Below, piece by piece: positions 1-6,796 of a DNA stretch of 9,090 nucleotides. Position 1 is the first letter of the stretch, and the number at the start of each line of letters is the position of its first letter. The notes under the pieces are model-generated. The model had not been told where the DNA came from and searched no databases. It saw only the letters and a program-made list of their open reading frames with translations. The DNA is taken from positions 1-9,090 of the forward strand of contig CAKROW010000087.1 in the NCBI GenBank assembly GCA_934373235.1, in the 5' to 3' direction. A program made the position numbers and the translations under genes. Source of the DNA: an uncultured Blautia sp. GTDB lineage: Bacteria; Bacillota; Clostridia; Lachnospirales; Lachnospiraceae.

Positions 1-46
1 ATACAATATCATCACATATATCTATAGAAAGGAATTCTGAACTCTT

Positions 47-970
47 ATGCAGAACATTCATACAAACAGTACTCTGCAGGAAACAGCCAAACACGGCGAT
101 CCTGATTTCCCTTTAGAATTTTATATAGACGATACCCGGAAATTTTATAATAACGATATCAACTGGCACTGGCATAAAGAATTTGAAATCCTCTGTGTTT
201 CAGAGGGTACTGTTACTTGTCAGATTGAGCAGAAAACTTATACCCTGCACTCCGGTGAAGGAATTTTTATCAACAGCGGTATGCTGCATCATTTCACTTC
301 CGAAAATTATGGTGTTATGCCTAACATTGTATTTTCCCCCACTTTTCTTGCACCAAGTGAAAGTCTTATTTACAAGAAATATATCCTGCCATTAGAAAAT
401 GCCATGCTTCCCTGCTTTATTTTCAGGCAGCAGAAAACATGGCAAAAACATATTTTAAATCTCTGCGGACAATTATTTCTTAATCTGGCCTCACCGGAAA
501 GGCATGAGCTTCTTATTCATAACCTTTTAGGTGAGATCTGGTTCATTATGACAGACCATCTTTCCCCGGAACAACTTACTCCCAGATCGAGTGTTCTGCC
601 TTCTCACACGGAACGTATGATTCCAATAATGCTTGAGTATATCCAGACACACTACGCCGCCCCTATAACACTTACAGATATTGCAGCCGTCGCAAATATC
701 AGCCCCAACACCGCTTTACGTTATTTTCGTGAAAATATCGGAATATCCCCGGTTGAATATCTTATTCAATATCGCATCAGCATTGCCTGCAAAATATTAA
801 GGGAAAGCTCTGACAAAATAGCCAGCGTTTCTGTCAGAGTCGGATATGACAATGTCAGTTATTTTTGCAGGATCTTTAAAAAATTTGTAGGAAAATCTCC
901 CTCTCAATATCGTGCTGAACAGAAATTACCAGATAACCTTTCTGATAAATTTTCACATGGTATTTATTAA
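47..970 (+). CDS. AraC family transcriptional regulator with N-terminal cupin domain
   Basis: A 307-residue DNA-binding regulator of usual AraC/XylS length. Residues about 35-90 form a cupin-like sensor domain with an HWH-x-E stretch (His41, His43, Glu45) and a His-His pair at 81-82. Residues about 190-292 form the AraC double helix-turn-helix: first helix-turn-helix near 208-229 (TLTDIAAVANISPNTALRYF), second near 257-278, with the family signature GYDNVSYFCRIFKKFVGKSP. An in-frame TGA at 38-40 leaves ATG 47 as the only sensible start. A GGA at 31-33 is a rather distant, weak ribosome site. The sensor presumably binds a small effector, which the sequence does not reveal. Its stop overlaps the stop of the oppositely oriented dehydrogenase, so the natural guess is that it controls that operon and perhaps the MATE gene. 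The family assignment is firm; the target is inference. Confidence 0.93.
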   Translation: MQNIHTNSTLQETAKHGDPDFPLEFYIDDTRKFYNNDINWHWHKEFEILCVSEGTVTCQIEQKTYTLHSGEGIFINSGMLHHFTSENYGVMPNIVFSPTFLAPSESLIYKKYILPLENAMLPCFIFRQQKTWQKHILNLCGQLFLNLASPERHELLIHNLLGEIWFIMTDHLSPEQLTPRSSVLPSHTERMIPIMLEYIQTHYAAPITLTDIAAVANISPNTALRYFRENIGISPVEYLIQYRISIACKILRESSDKIASVSVRVGYDNVSYFCRIFKKFVGKSPSQYRAEQKLPDNLSDKFSHGIY

Positions 971-1950
971 TATCCATCTGTCATCCTGACAATGTTTTTT
1001 AATTTCTCTCCGTTCAGATACTGTTCCAGGTTTTCCATACAGATATTCCAGATCATTTCCTGGACTTCTGTGTTTCCTCCGAAACTTGGCCCTGCGATGT
1101 GTGGGGTGAGGATGACCTGGTTCATTTCCCACAGTGGGGAGTCAGAAGGAAGTGGTTCTGTCTCAAATACATCCAGAACTGCGCCTTTTAAGTGGTCTGC
1201 CTGTAATACACGGATCAGATCTTCTGTGGGAATGAGGCTTCCTCTTCCTATATTGACCAGAACTGCTTCTTTTTTCATGGATATTAACCTTCTGTAATCC
1301 AGAAGGCCTTTGGTTTCCGGTGTTCCGGGCAGACAGCCGATCACGATGTCCGCATGCGGCAGCTGTTCCTCCAGTGCTGTCAGGTCATATACCTGGTCAA
1401 AATCTTTCAGCTGTTCTGTATCTTCGGGCGCTAATGTTCTTTTTATTCCGGTCACATGGGTTTCAAATGCTTTCATTCTGTGGGCAATGTTTCTTCCTAT
1501 ATCACCTGTTCCCAGAATGAGAATATTTTTTCCATATATGGTGTCTGATGATTTATTCTGTACCCAGAGACGCTCCTTTTTATTTTTCCAGTAAGCCGGA
1601 AATCCGCGGTACAGAGCAATGACATTTCCGATCACATATTCCGATATGATCTTTCCGAAAGCACCGGAGGCATTAGTCAGTGTAACTCCTGTGGGAAATG
1701 TTTTCATTTTTGTATACTTATCCGCACCGGCCCATGTCAGCTGAATCCAACGAAGGTTTTCGGTTTTCTGAATCTCTGATTCTTCCGGCTCTCCGATCAC
1801 TACTTCCGCAATTGTGATGGAATCATCAGTTTCATTATCCTGAAAAATAAACTCACATTTCTCTCCGAATTTTTCTGTAAATTTATTTCGGATTTCTGTA
1901 TCGCACTGCGGTTTTATCAGAACTTTGATTTTCTTCTCTGTATTTTCCAT
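967..1950 (-). CDS. D-2-hydroxyacid dehydrogenase (NAD(P)-dependent)
   Basis: A 327-residue cytosolic oxidoreductase that should interconvert a 2-keto acid and the D-2-hydroxy acid. The dinucleotide-binding motif is ILGTGDIG (Gly147, Gly149, Gly152). The catalytic residues of the family are present: Arg236 in NIGRGS, Glu265 in DVFETEP and His284 in TPHIAG. After the second beta strand the sequence reads GIKRT rather than carrying the acidic residue typical of NAD enzymes, which suggests NADP(H); this is inference. The N-terminal half is the divergent substrate domain (about 1-100), and no ACT domain follows, so it is not a full SerA. The start at 1950 has GGAGA upstream. It is the last gene of the four-gene operon, 24 bases after the flavoprotein gene. 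Its stop shares the TTAA at 967-970 with the convergent regulator. The exact substrate (glyoxylate, hydroxypyruvate, phenylpyruvate or other) cannot be read. Confidence 0.92.
   Translation of the reverse strand: MENTEKKIKVLIKPQCDTEIRNKFTEKFGEKCEFIFQDNETDDSITIAEVVIGEPEESEIQKTENLRWIQLTWAGADKYTKMKTFPTGVTLTNASGAFGKIISEYVIGNVIALYRGFPAYWKNKKERLWVQNKSSDTIYGKNILILGTGDIGRNIAHRMKAFETHVTGIKRTLAPEDTEQLKDFDQVYDLTALEEQLPHADIVIGCLPGTPETKGLLDYRRLISMKKEAVLVNIGRGSLIPTEDLIRVLQADHLKGAVLDVFETEPLPSDSPLWEMNQVILTPHIAGPSFGGNTEVQEMIWNICMENLEQYLNGEKLKNIVRMTDGY
975..1000 (+). terminator. Candidate intrinsic terminator of the araC-type gene
   Basis: Just after the regulator stop, TGTCA (979-983) pairs with TGACA (987-991) around the loop TCC. 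CAT (975-977) pairs with ATG (992-994) across a single bulged C. This gives about 8 base pairs, followed at once by six T residues (995-1000). The hairpin is short and AT-containing, so efficiency is uncertain. It lies inside the last codons of the opposing dehydrogenase gene. Confidence 0.5.
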
Positions 1951-1974
1951 GATGTTTTCTCCGTAAACAGTTTT

Positions 1975-2451
1975 TCAGGATTCCTTTACCAGTTTTCCGG
2001 TCATATGCTCTGGCTCCAGTTCCAGACAAAGAACTGCGGAGCCGCATTTCCGCAGCTCTTCTTCTGCGTAAACTTTATCATCTGTGAATTTTTTACATAA
2101 ATTTGTGCATATTTCTTCTACTTTTTCCGGTTCTTCAACTTCGTGAAGACGACCAAATACGATGACACTCCGAATGTTTAACGCCCATTCGCCTTCTTTC
2201 CGATATCCCTCGTCCATAACACAGAATGAAACTTTATCACAGTTTCTGATAGCATCGATCTTATGACCGGCTTTCGCTCCATGGAAATAGATTTTTCCCT
2301 CTTTCTCGTTATACCAGTGGGTCATTGGCATTCCATAAGGATAACCGTCTTCTCCCTGCACAGAAAGTACGCCTCTCGGTTCTTTTTTCAGGATTTCAAT
2401 ACATTCTTCCTTGCTTAATTCCTGTTTAAATCTTCTCATTTTTCGAAACAT
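1975..2451 (-). CDS. Pyridoxamine 5'-phosphate oxidase-like flavin-binding protein (Nim type)
   Basis: A 158-residue single-domain split beta-barrel protein of the PNPOx/flavin reductase superfamily, closest in style to NimA-like proteins. It shows the characteristic opening MRRFKQELS, then GYPYGMPM (36-43), YFHGAKAGHK (55-64, the usual flavin phosphate-contacting part) and the terminal EHMTGKLVKE motif. Members bind FMN or a related cofactor; some Nim proteins reduce nitroimidazoles, but most are uncharacterised. Drug resistance should not be assumed here. GGAGG lies 8 bases before ATG 2451; Met5 (2439), where the family signature begins, is an alternative start. It follows the unknown gene by 25 bases and precedes the dehydrogenase by 24 bases in the same operon. 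The neighbours are all redox proteins, which fits a reductive or detoxifying role. Confidence 0.88.
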   Translation of the reverse strand: MFRKMRRFKQELSKEECIEILKKEPRGVLSVQGEDGYPYGMPMTHWYNEKEGKIYFHGAKAGHKIDAIRNCDKVSFCVMDEGYRKEGEWALNIRSVIVFGRLHEVEEPEKVEEICTNLCKKFTDDKVYAEEELRKCGSAVLCLELEPEHMTGKLVKES

Positions 2452-2476
2452 AAGTCATTCCTCCCTGCTTTGTACT

Positions 2477-3049
2477 TTAACGTTCAAATATCACTTTATA
2501 TGTTCCCAGCACCTGTCTGCATGGAATTTTGGCTGCATTTTCTGCTGTGAAGTCTTCCCTTGGATAGTTTGTTTTTGGCTCTTCCGGATAGGCCGGAAGA
2601 GTTTTACCGATACTGACGCCATGTGCATCCTTATCCGTGAATTTCCAACAGAATATACATTCACAAAATTCTTTGTTCTCAGTAATTATCTCCGGCTTTT
2701 TTAATTCAGGTGTTTCTTTCAGAAAATAGCATCCTGCATTATCTTTTTCTGCCGGGCAGGAGCCTTCGATTCCAACTGCTGTAAAAGAAATCTCAATGAA
2801 GTCAGTTTTGAAAGTAGTTGTTTTTCCTTCTTTCTGGAATGGCACTTCATTCCAGTAACCGATATTCAGCCATCCTCTGTTTCCATCTTTTTCCACTGGC
2901 GTATTAAATTCCAGATAGCCAGCGCTATTACCCCGGATTTCTGCGTTAATCCGCAAGACCGGCCGCAGTGAAACAAATTCCTCAGGGATAATTGCCCTGA
3001 TCCGATCCTGTTCTATACCGTAAGCCATTACGTACTGTTCTATTTTCAT
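2477..3049 (-). CDS. Conserved-looking protein of unknown function, cysteine-rich
   Basis: A 190-residue soluble protein that I do not recognise with certainty. There is no signal peptide or membrane segment. The N-terminal stretch, with RIRAIIPEEF followed by RPVLRINAEI (about 16-38), faintly recalls acetoacetate decarboxylase-like proteins, but I see no clear catalytic lysine motif and make no functional claim. It has six cysteines (98, 107, 129, 131, 134, 177), and 129-134 form a C-x-C-x-x-C motif (CECIFC) that could bind metal or be redox active. GGGAG precedes ATG 3049. It sits 14 bases after the aldo/keto reductase-like gene and 25 bases before the Nim-like gene, so it is very probably co-transcribed. 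It is a real gene on the basis of its operon position, ribosome site and full-length open frame. Confidence 0.82.
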   Translation of the reverse strand: MKIEQYVMAYGIEQDRIRAIIPEEFVSLRPVLRINAEIRGNSAGYLEFNTPVEKDGNRGWLNIGYWNEVPFQKEGKTTTFKTDFIEISFTAVGIEGSCPAEKDNAGCYFLKETPELKKPEIITENKEFCECIFCWKFTDKDAHGVSIGKTLPAYPEEPKTNYPREDFTAENAAKIPCRQVLGTYKVIFER

Positions 3050-3063
3050 GAATTTCTCCCTTG

Positions 3064-4209
3064 TTAGAACCCAAACAACTCCGCCGTTTTCTCCATCCTC
3101 TCTGCGATCGGGACTCCAAACGGACAGCGGGTTTCACATTCCTGACAGCCAATACATTCGGAGGCTTTGTGCTCCAGAAGTTCGTAGTGGGATTTTATGG
3201 TTGCCGGTACTTCCGGCTGCATGGTGGCAAGATCGTAAAATTTATTGATCATGGCAATGTCCAGTTCTGCTGCACATGGCTTGCAGTGTCCGCAGTAGGT
3301 ACACTCGCCTTTGTAGGAATGAAATGGTGCACTGGCGATCACAGATGCGTAGTCTTTCTCTTCTTCCGTTGCAGATTCGTATGCTACGGCATCGTTGACC
3401 TGTTCTTTTGTGTCGTAGCCACACATGATGGAACAGACTGCTGGTCTTGTAAGTGCGTAATGGATGCACTGTACCGGTGTCAGGCTTACACCAAACGGGG
3501 AACGTTTCTCATCAAAAAGTCTTCCCCCTGCAAAGCCTTTCATAACTGTGATTCCCACATCGTTTTCCTCGCATGCCTTATATAAGCGGGCTCGGTCCGC
3601 ATCAATTCCTTTTAAGCTGCTGTCAAATTCTTCCGCAAACATGGTATCAATATTTTCACTTGCAGGAAGCATGTCAAATGCAGGATTGATGCTGAAAAGG
3701 ATCATTTCCACATATCCGGATTCTGCTGCTTTTTTCGCTACTTTCGGATTGTGGGAGCTCATGCCGATGTGGCGGATCACGCCTGTTCTTTTCAGCTCCA
3801 TCACATAGTCCATGTATTCGGAATGCTGGAGATTTTCCCATTCTTCCTCAGAATCCACATAGTGGATCATTCCAAGATCAATATAGTCAGTCTGAAGTCG
3901 TTTTAAAAGATCCTCAAATGCAGGACGTACATATTCCATCTCTCTGGTGCGGTAATACTGCTCGTCCTTCCATGTGGAACCAATATGTCCCTGGATAAAC
4001 CACTGGTCACGGTTCTCCTTGATTCCCTCACCGATAATATTTCTGGATTTCGGGTCCGGCATCCAGCAGTCCAAAATGTTGATTCCCTTTGAGGATGCAT
4101 AATGAATCAGTTCAATACTTTCTTCCTCCGGATGACGTTCCAGCCATTCTCCTCCAAATCCGATCTCACTGACCTGAAGCTCTGTTTTTCCCAATCTTCT
4201 TGTTTTCAT
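3064..4209 (-). CDS. Aldo/keto reductase-like protein with C-terminal 2[4Fe-4S] ferredoxin domain
   Basis: A 381-residue protein with an aldo/keto reductase TIM barrel (about 1-290) and a ferredoxin-like tail. The opening MKTRRLGKTELQVSEIGFGG is the classic family start. The tail holds two cluster motifs: Cys303/306/309/312 (CTYCGHCKPC) and Cys352/355/358/362 (CIGCQECETRCP). The usual catalytic tetrad is only partly kept: Asp47 and His116 (MIHY) are present, but the Tyr position, five after the Asp, is Asp52, and the Lys position is His75 (IQGHIG). Classical NADPH-dependent carbonyl reduction is therefore doubtful, and the Fe-S tail may supply electrons instead. I start at ATG 4209 because GGGAGG (4217-4222) lies 7 bases upstream; an in-frame TTG at 4224 would overlap that site. 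It is the first gene of the four-gene operon. The fold is sure; the reaction is unknown. Confidence 0.9.
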   Translation of the reverse strand: MKTRRLGKTELQVSEIGFGGEWLERHPEEESIELIHYASSKGINILDCWMPDPKSRNIIGEGIKENRDQWFIQGHIGSTWKDEQYYRTREMEYVRPAFEDLLKRLQTDYIDLGMIHYVDSEEEWENLQHSEYMDYVMELKRTGVIRHIGMSSHNPKVAKKAAESGYVEMILFSINPAFDMLPASENIDTMFAEEFDSSLKGIDADRARLYKACEENDVGITVMKGFAGGRLFDEKRSPFGVSLTPVQCIHYALTRPAVCSIMCGYDTKEQVNDAVAYESATEEEKDYASVIASAPFHSYKGECTYCGHCKPCAAELDIAMINKFYDLATMQPEVPATIKSHYELLEHKASECIGCQECETRCPFGVPIAERMEKTAELFGF

Positions 4210-4216
4210 TCTGTTT

Positions 4217-4222
4217 CCTCCC
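4217..4222 (-). promoter_or_regulatory. Ribosome binding site setting the reductase start at 4209
   Basis: GGGAGG on the minus strand ends 7 bases before ATG 4209. It shows that translation starts there and not at the in-frame TTG at 4224, whose second and third codons are this very site. Confidence 0.8.
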
Positions 4223-4255
4223 AATAACCTTCATATTTACGACATCCTCATCATG

Positions 4256-4287
4256 CCTGTTAGTTATATATTATCATAGTCAACAGG
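4256..4287 (-). promoter_or_regulatory. Candidate operator dyad and promoter for the four-gene operon
   Basis: CCTGTT (4256-4261) and AACAGG (4282-4287) form a perfect 6-base inverted repeat with a 20-base AT-rich centre; matching continues partly inward (TAT at the tenth to twelfth positions of each arm). Read leftward, the centre contains TAATAT (plus-strand 4268-4273) preceded by TG-n, an extended minus 10-like element; no good minus 35 lies at the matching distance. The dyad therefore brackets a plausible promoter of the operon and could be a regulator site. Function is inferred from position and symmetry only. Confidence 0.35.
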
Positions 4288-4326
4288 TATTTGCTATTCC
4301 TTCTGTTTGGATGTATACTTCATTTG

Positions 4327-4338
4327 TATAAATAATAT
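4327..4338 (+). promoter_or_regulatory. Candidate minus 10 region of the MATE gene
   Basis: TATAAA (4327-4332) and the adjacent TAATAT (4333-4338) lie 27-38 bases before the MATE start codon, at a fitting distance for a short leader. No convincing TTGACA-like box is found upstream, so the promoter may need an activator. Weak evidence. Confidence 0.3.
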
Positions 4339-4364
4339 GTAGTAATACTTACGAGGTGTTTTTT

Positions 4365-5738
4365 ATGAAACCGCAGACAAAGTCCAATAAATTGGACATC
4401 TTAAATGGTTCTATCTGGAATAAACTTCCCCTGTATGCCATTCCTGTCGCTGCCACCGGAATCCTGGAACAGCTGTTTAATGCATCAGATATTGCCATTG
4501 TGGGTAATTTTGCCAGCACAGACCGTACCGTTGCCATTGCCGCGGTAGGTGCAAACAGTCCGGTGATCGGTGTGATCCTGAATCTGTTTATCGGTCTTTC
4601 CCTTGGAACCAATGTTGTGATTGCCAATGCCATCGGAAGAAACGATGAGTGTGAGGCACAAAAAGCCGTACATACTTCTATTCTGGCTGTTTTTCTGGCA
4701 GGTATCCTTGCTGCCCTGTTTGGAGAATGGGTGATTGGAGATTTCTTAAATCTTCTCAATGTTCCCGCAGATGTTTTTCCATATGCGCTTTTATATATCC
4801 GCATTTATCTTCTGGGGCTGCCTGTCATCTTTCTTTTCAATTTTGAGGCAGCTATTTTCCGGAGTACCGGCGATACCAGGACCCCGCTTCTGGCTCTGTT
4901 CTGCGGCGGTATATTAAATGTGATCCTGAATCTCTTTTTTGTTATCGTCATCGGAATGAATGTAAACGGAGTTGCCACTGCCACAGTGATCTCCAATGTT
5001 GTCAGCTCTTCCATCCTTTTTATCAAACTGACAAAAACAGAGAAATGGATACATCTGGATGTACATAAATTATCAGTGGATAAAGTCTGCCTCCTGAAGA
5101 TCCTGCGGATCGGACTGCCAGCAGGAATCCAGAGTGCTGTGTTCAATATTGCCAACCTGGTGATCCAGTCTGCCATCAACAGCCTCGGAACACTTGTGAT
5201 CGCAGCTTCCAGCGCAGCCTTTAATATTGAAATCCTGGTATATTATGTATTTAACTCTTTCAGCCAGGCATGTACAACATTTGTGGGACAGAATTATGGA
5301 GCAAAACAGATCCGGCGTTGTAAAAAAGTTCTGCTTTTATGTCTGGGAGAAGGCCTGATGGCAACTGCCGCAGCTGCCATTCTGATCCTCTCCAGCGGAA
5401 AATTCCTGCTTTCTCTGTTTAACAGTGATCCGCAGGTCATTGCCATCGGTTATACCCGACTTGTCATTATCTTTTCCGCATACATTTTCAGTCTGCTTTA
5501 TGAGATCATGTCCGGCTACCTCCGTGGTTTCGGGATTTCCTTTGTTCCGGCACTGCTTACAACCATCGGTGTATGCGGAACAAGGATTGCATGGGTATAT
5601 GGCGTATTCCCGAACCACCGGAACTTTGCCAGCCTGATGACCATTTATCCTGTCAGCCTGTCCACAACGGCTCTGCTGATTCTCATCGCAGTGCTTGTTT
5701 ATCGGCCGACTCGCAGATACCGGAATCTGGAAAACTAA
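4365..5738 (+). CDS. MATE family multidrug/metabolite efflux transporter
   Basis: A 457-residue inner-membrane protein with about 12 hydrophobic segments in two similar halves. It fits MATE antiporters, which export organic cations or metabolites using a sodium or proton gradient. The first helix has LFNASDIAIVGNFA, with Asp42 at the position of the MATE helix 1 acidic residue. The second half has the family pattern NLVIQSAINSLG (265-276) and GQNYGAKQIRR (308-318). Length matches the family. I choose ATG 4365 because GAGGTG (4353-4358) ends 6 bases upstream; an in-frame GTG at 4356 lies inside that site. It is divergent from the redox operon and shares a 155-base spacer with it, which suggests common control. 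No intrinsic terminator is seen after it. The substrate cannot be inferred; a sequence or name alone does not prove drug resistance. Confidence 0.94.
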   Translation: MKPQTKSNKLDILNGSIWNKLPLYAIPVAATGILEQLFNASDIAIVGNFASTDRTVAIAAVGANSPVIGVILNLFIGLSLGTNVVIANAIGRNDECEAQKAVHTSILAVFLAGILAALFGEWVIGDFLNLLNVPADVFPYALLYIRIYLLGLPVIFLFNFEAAIFRSTGDTRTPLLALFCGGILNVILNLFFVIVIGMNVNGVATATVISNVVSSSILFIKLTKTEKWIHLDVHKLSVDKVCLLKILRIGLPAGIQSAVFNIANLVIQSAINSLGTLVIAASSAAFNIEILVYYVFNSFSQACTTFVGQNYGAKQIRRCKKVLLLCLGEGLMATAAAAILILSSGKFLLSLFNSDPQVIAIGYTRLVIIFSAYIFSLLYEIMSGYLRGFGISFVPALLTTIGVCGTRIAWVYGVFPNHRNFASLMTIYPVSLSTTALLILIAVLVYRPTRRYRNLEN

Positions 5739-5804
5739 TTAACAAGAGATACTAAGCCGCTGATGTAAACCATAAAAAGCACAAAGTTATACACCAGAAG
5801 AAAG

Positions 5805-5832
5805 TTGACCTCACAACCAGCACTCCAATAAT
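5805..5832 (+). promoter_or_regulatory. Candidate sigma-A promoter of the methyltransferase gene (distal)
   Basis: TTGACC (5805-5810), 16-base spacer, AATAAT (5827-5832): each box matches 5 of 6 consensus bases. Transcription would begin near 5839 and give a leader of about 87 bases containing the 5861-5873 hairpin. Confidence 0.45.
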
Positions 5833-5867
5833 TATCCAGGAAAAATTATATCCCACCGGGGGGCTTG

Positions 5868-5896
5868 TTGCCCTACATGTTAATTGCTAATATATA
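5868..5896 (+). promoter_or_regulatory. Candidate second promoter (proximal) with overlapping small dyad
   Basis: TTGCCC (5868-5873), 17-base spacer, TATATA (5891-5896). The inverted repeat TGTTA (5878-5882) and TAACA (5899-5903) with a 16-base gap straddles the minus 10 box and could be an operator half-site pair. It is short enough to arise by chance in AT-rich DNA. Confidence 0.3.
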
Positions 5897-5925
5897 GGTA
5901 ACAACTCAAGGAGGATTTATTTTTT

Positions 5926-6684
5926 ATGAAAAAAACAACTTCCAATAATCCGCCTATGTCAGAGCGAATCAAAGCTTATTGGAGTCTGCGTTCCAGTACG
6001 TTTAAAACAACTCGTGCGAATGAACTTGATGATTCTGAAATTGGTAAACGGTGGCTCGATATCCTTTATCATTATTTTCCTGCTGACAAACAATCCTTAA
6101 ATATTTTAGACATTGGAACAGGTGCCGGATATTTTTCTATTCTGCTTGCAGAACAGGGCTATCACACTACAGGCATAGATTTGACTCCAGACATGATTTC
6201 TGCAGCCAAAGATCTTGCTAAGCAGCGGAATTCTACAGCTCATTTTCAGGTCATGGATGCTATGAACCTTGATTTTCCAGATCAAAGTTTTGACGTTATT
6301 GTCACCAGAAACTTAACCTGGACCTTACCTGATATTCCCCGTGCATATCAGGAATGGTACCGCGTGCTCTCTGCAAATGGAGTTTTATTAAATTTTGACG
6401 CTGAATATGGAAATAATGTTCGTTATGAAAAAAAGCATTCTCTTTCCGTATCTCAAGATACCCCTTACGGACATCGTCCTATTTCCGACAAAATGTGGCA
6501 GGAAAACGCTGACATTACCTTATCTATGGAAGCAAGCCGTCAAACTCGCCCTGAATGGGATCTCAAACTTTTATCACAATGCGGTTTCTCAAGATCAGGA
6601 TCTGACCTGCAGGCAGGGAAAAAAGTTATGAAGGAATGGGATCAGATTCACTCACCTATGTTTTTAATATGGGCGTACAAGTAA
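5926..6684 (+). CDS. Class I SAM-dependent methyltransferase (UbiE/Methyltransf_11-like)
   Basis: A 252-residue cytosolic enzyme that moves a methyl group from S-adenosylmethionine to an unknown acceptor. Rossmann motif I is ILDIGTGAGYF (60-70), the ribose-binding acid is Asp85 in GIDLTPDM, Asp111 lies in VMDAMNLDFPDQSFD, and post-motif strands follow (VIVTRNLTWTLPDIPRAYQEWYRVL). The stretches RNLTWTLPD, LLNFDAEYG (154-162) and RPEWDLKLLSQCGF are, from memory, typical of a subfamily often encoded beside nickel/peptide ABC transporters. AAGGAGG (5908-5914) lies 11 bases before ATG 5926. It has its own promoter candidates and terminator, so it is probably monocistronic, and it faces the leftward ABC transporter operon. 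It may modify a metal chelator, cofactor or small molecule handled by that transporter; this is inference. Ubiquinone synthesis itself is unlikely in such an anaerobe. Confidence 0.9.
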   Translation: MKKTTSNNPPMSERIKAYWSLRSSTFKTTRANELDDSEIGKRWLDILYHYFPADKQSLNILDIGTGAGYFSILLAEQGYHTTGIDLTPDMISAAKDLAKQRNSTAHFQVMDAMNLDFPDQSFDVIVTRNLTWTLPDIPRAYQEWYRVLSANGVLLNFDAEYGNNVRYEKKHSLSVSQDTPYGHRPISDKMWQENADITLSMEASRQTRPEWDLKLLSQCGFSRSGSDLQAGKKVMKEWDQIHSPMFLIWAYK

Positions 6685-6738
6685 TCAGGTTCAAGTCAAA
6701 CGAATATTTGCAATACGCTTCGCTGCTTGCTCATAACC

Positions 6739-6796
6739 AAATAAACAGAATTGCTGTGAAAAACATCATCTATCACAGCAATCCTGTTTATTTTTT
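6739..6796 (+). terminator. Long intrinsic terminator between convergent genes
   Basis: AAATAAACAG (6739-6748) pairs with CTGTTTATTT (6784-6793), and ATTGCTGTGA (6750-6759) pairs with TCACAGCAAT (6773-6782), with a single A/C mismatch between the two 10-pair blocks and a 13-base loop. A run of T follows on the plus strand (6791-6796). It should stop the methyltransferase transcript. It lies directly after the stop of the leftward ATPase gene, so it can also serve that operon, though the leftward U tract is only the AT-rich stem base (TTTATTT). Confidence 0.88.

Larger units (their letters stand above)
5739..5925 (+). other. Non-coding spacer/leader between MATE and methyltransferase genes
   Basis: A 187-base stretch without a credible gene or a poly-T terminator for the MATE gene. 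The first two thirds are rich in A and C. A short GC hairpin occurs at 5861-5873 (GGGC, loop TTGTT, GCCC). Its loop side CTTGTTG (5864-5870) could instead pair, with a small bulge, with CAAC...AAG at 5902-5910, which reaches into the ribosome site of the methyltransferase. I recognise no known riboswitch class in it. Confidence 0.5.

Noticed and set aside
1975..2451. Calling the Nim-like protein a nitroimidazole resistance determinant
   Set aside because: Fold and motifs fit the family, but most members are not resistance proteins, and nothing in the sequence shows such activity.
3061..3585. A rightward 174-codon open frame opposite the aldo/keto reductase-like gene
   Set aside because: It is antisense to the conserved ferredoxin-tail coding region, is cysteine- and phenylalanine-rich in a random way, and has no family resemblance.
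4349..4804. A leftward 151-codon open frame opposite the MATE gene
   Set aside because: It mirrors the codon pattern of the transporter, has no recognisable motif, and would occupy the MATE promoter side; treated as a shadow.
4805..5179. A leftward 124-codon open frame opposite the MATE gene
   Set aside because: It lies wholly within well-conserved transporter sequence and encodes no recognisable protein.
5861..5873. GGGC/GCCC hairpin as terminator of the MATE gene
   Set aside because: The stem has only four pairs and is followed by TACATG rather than a T tract, so it does not look like an intrinsic terminator.
5739..5925. A cobalamin, SAM or nickel/cobalt riboswitch ahead of the methyltransferase
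   Set aside because: I looked for the conserved core sequences of these classes and saw none; the stretch is also short for a cobalamin riboswitch.
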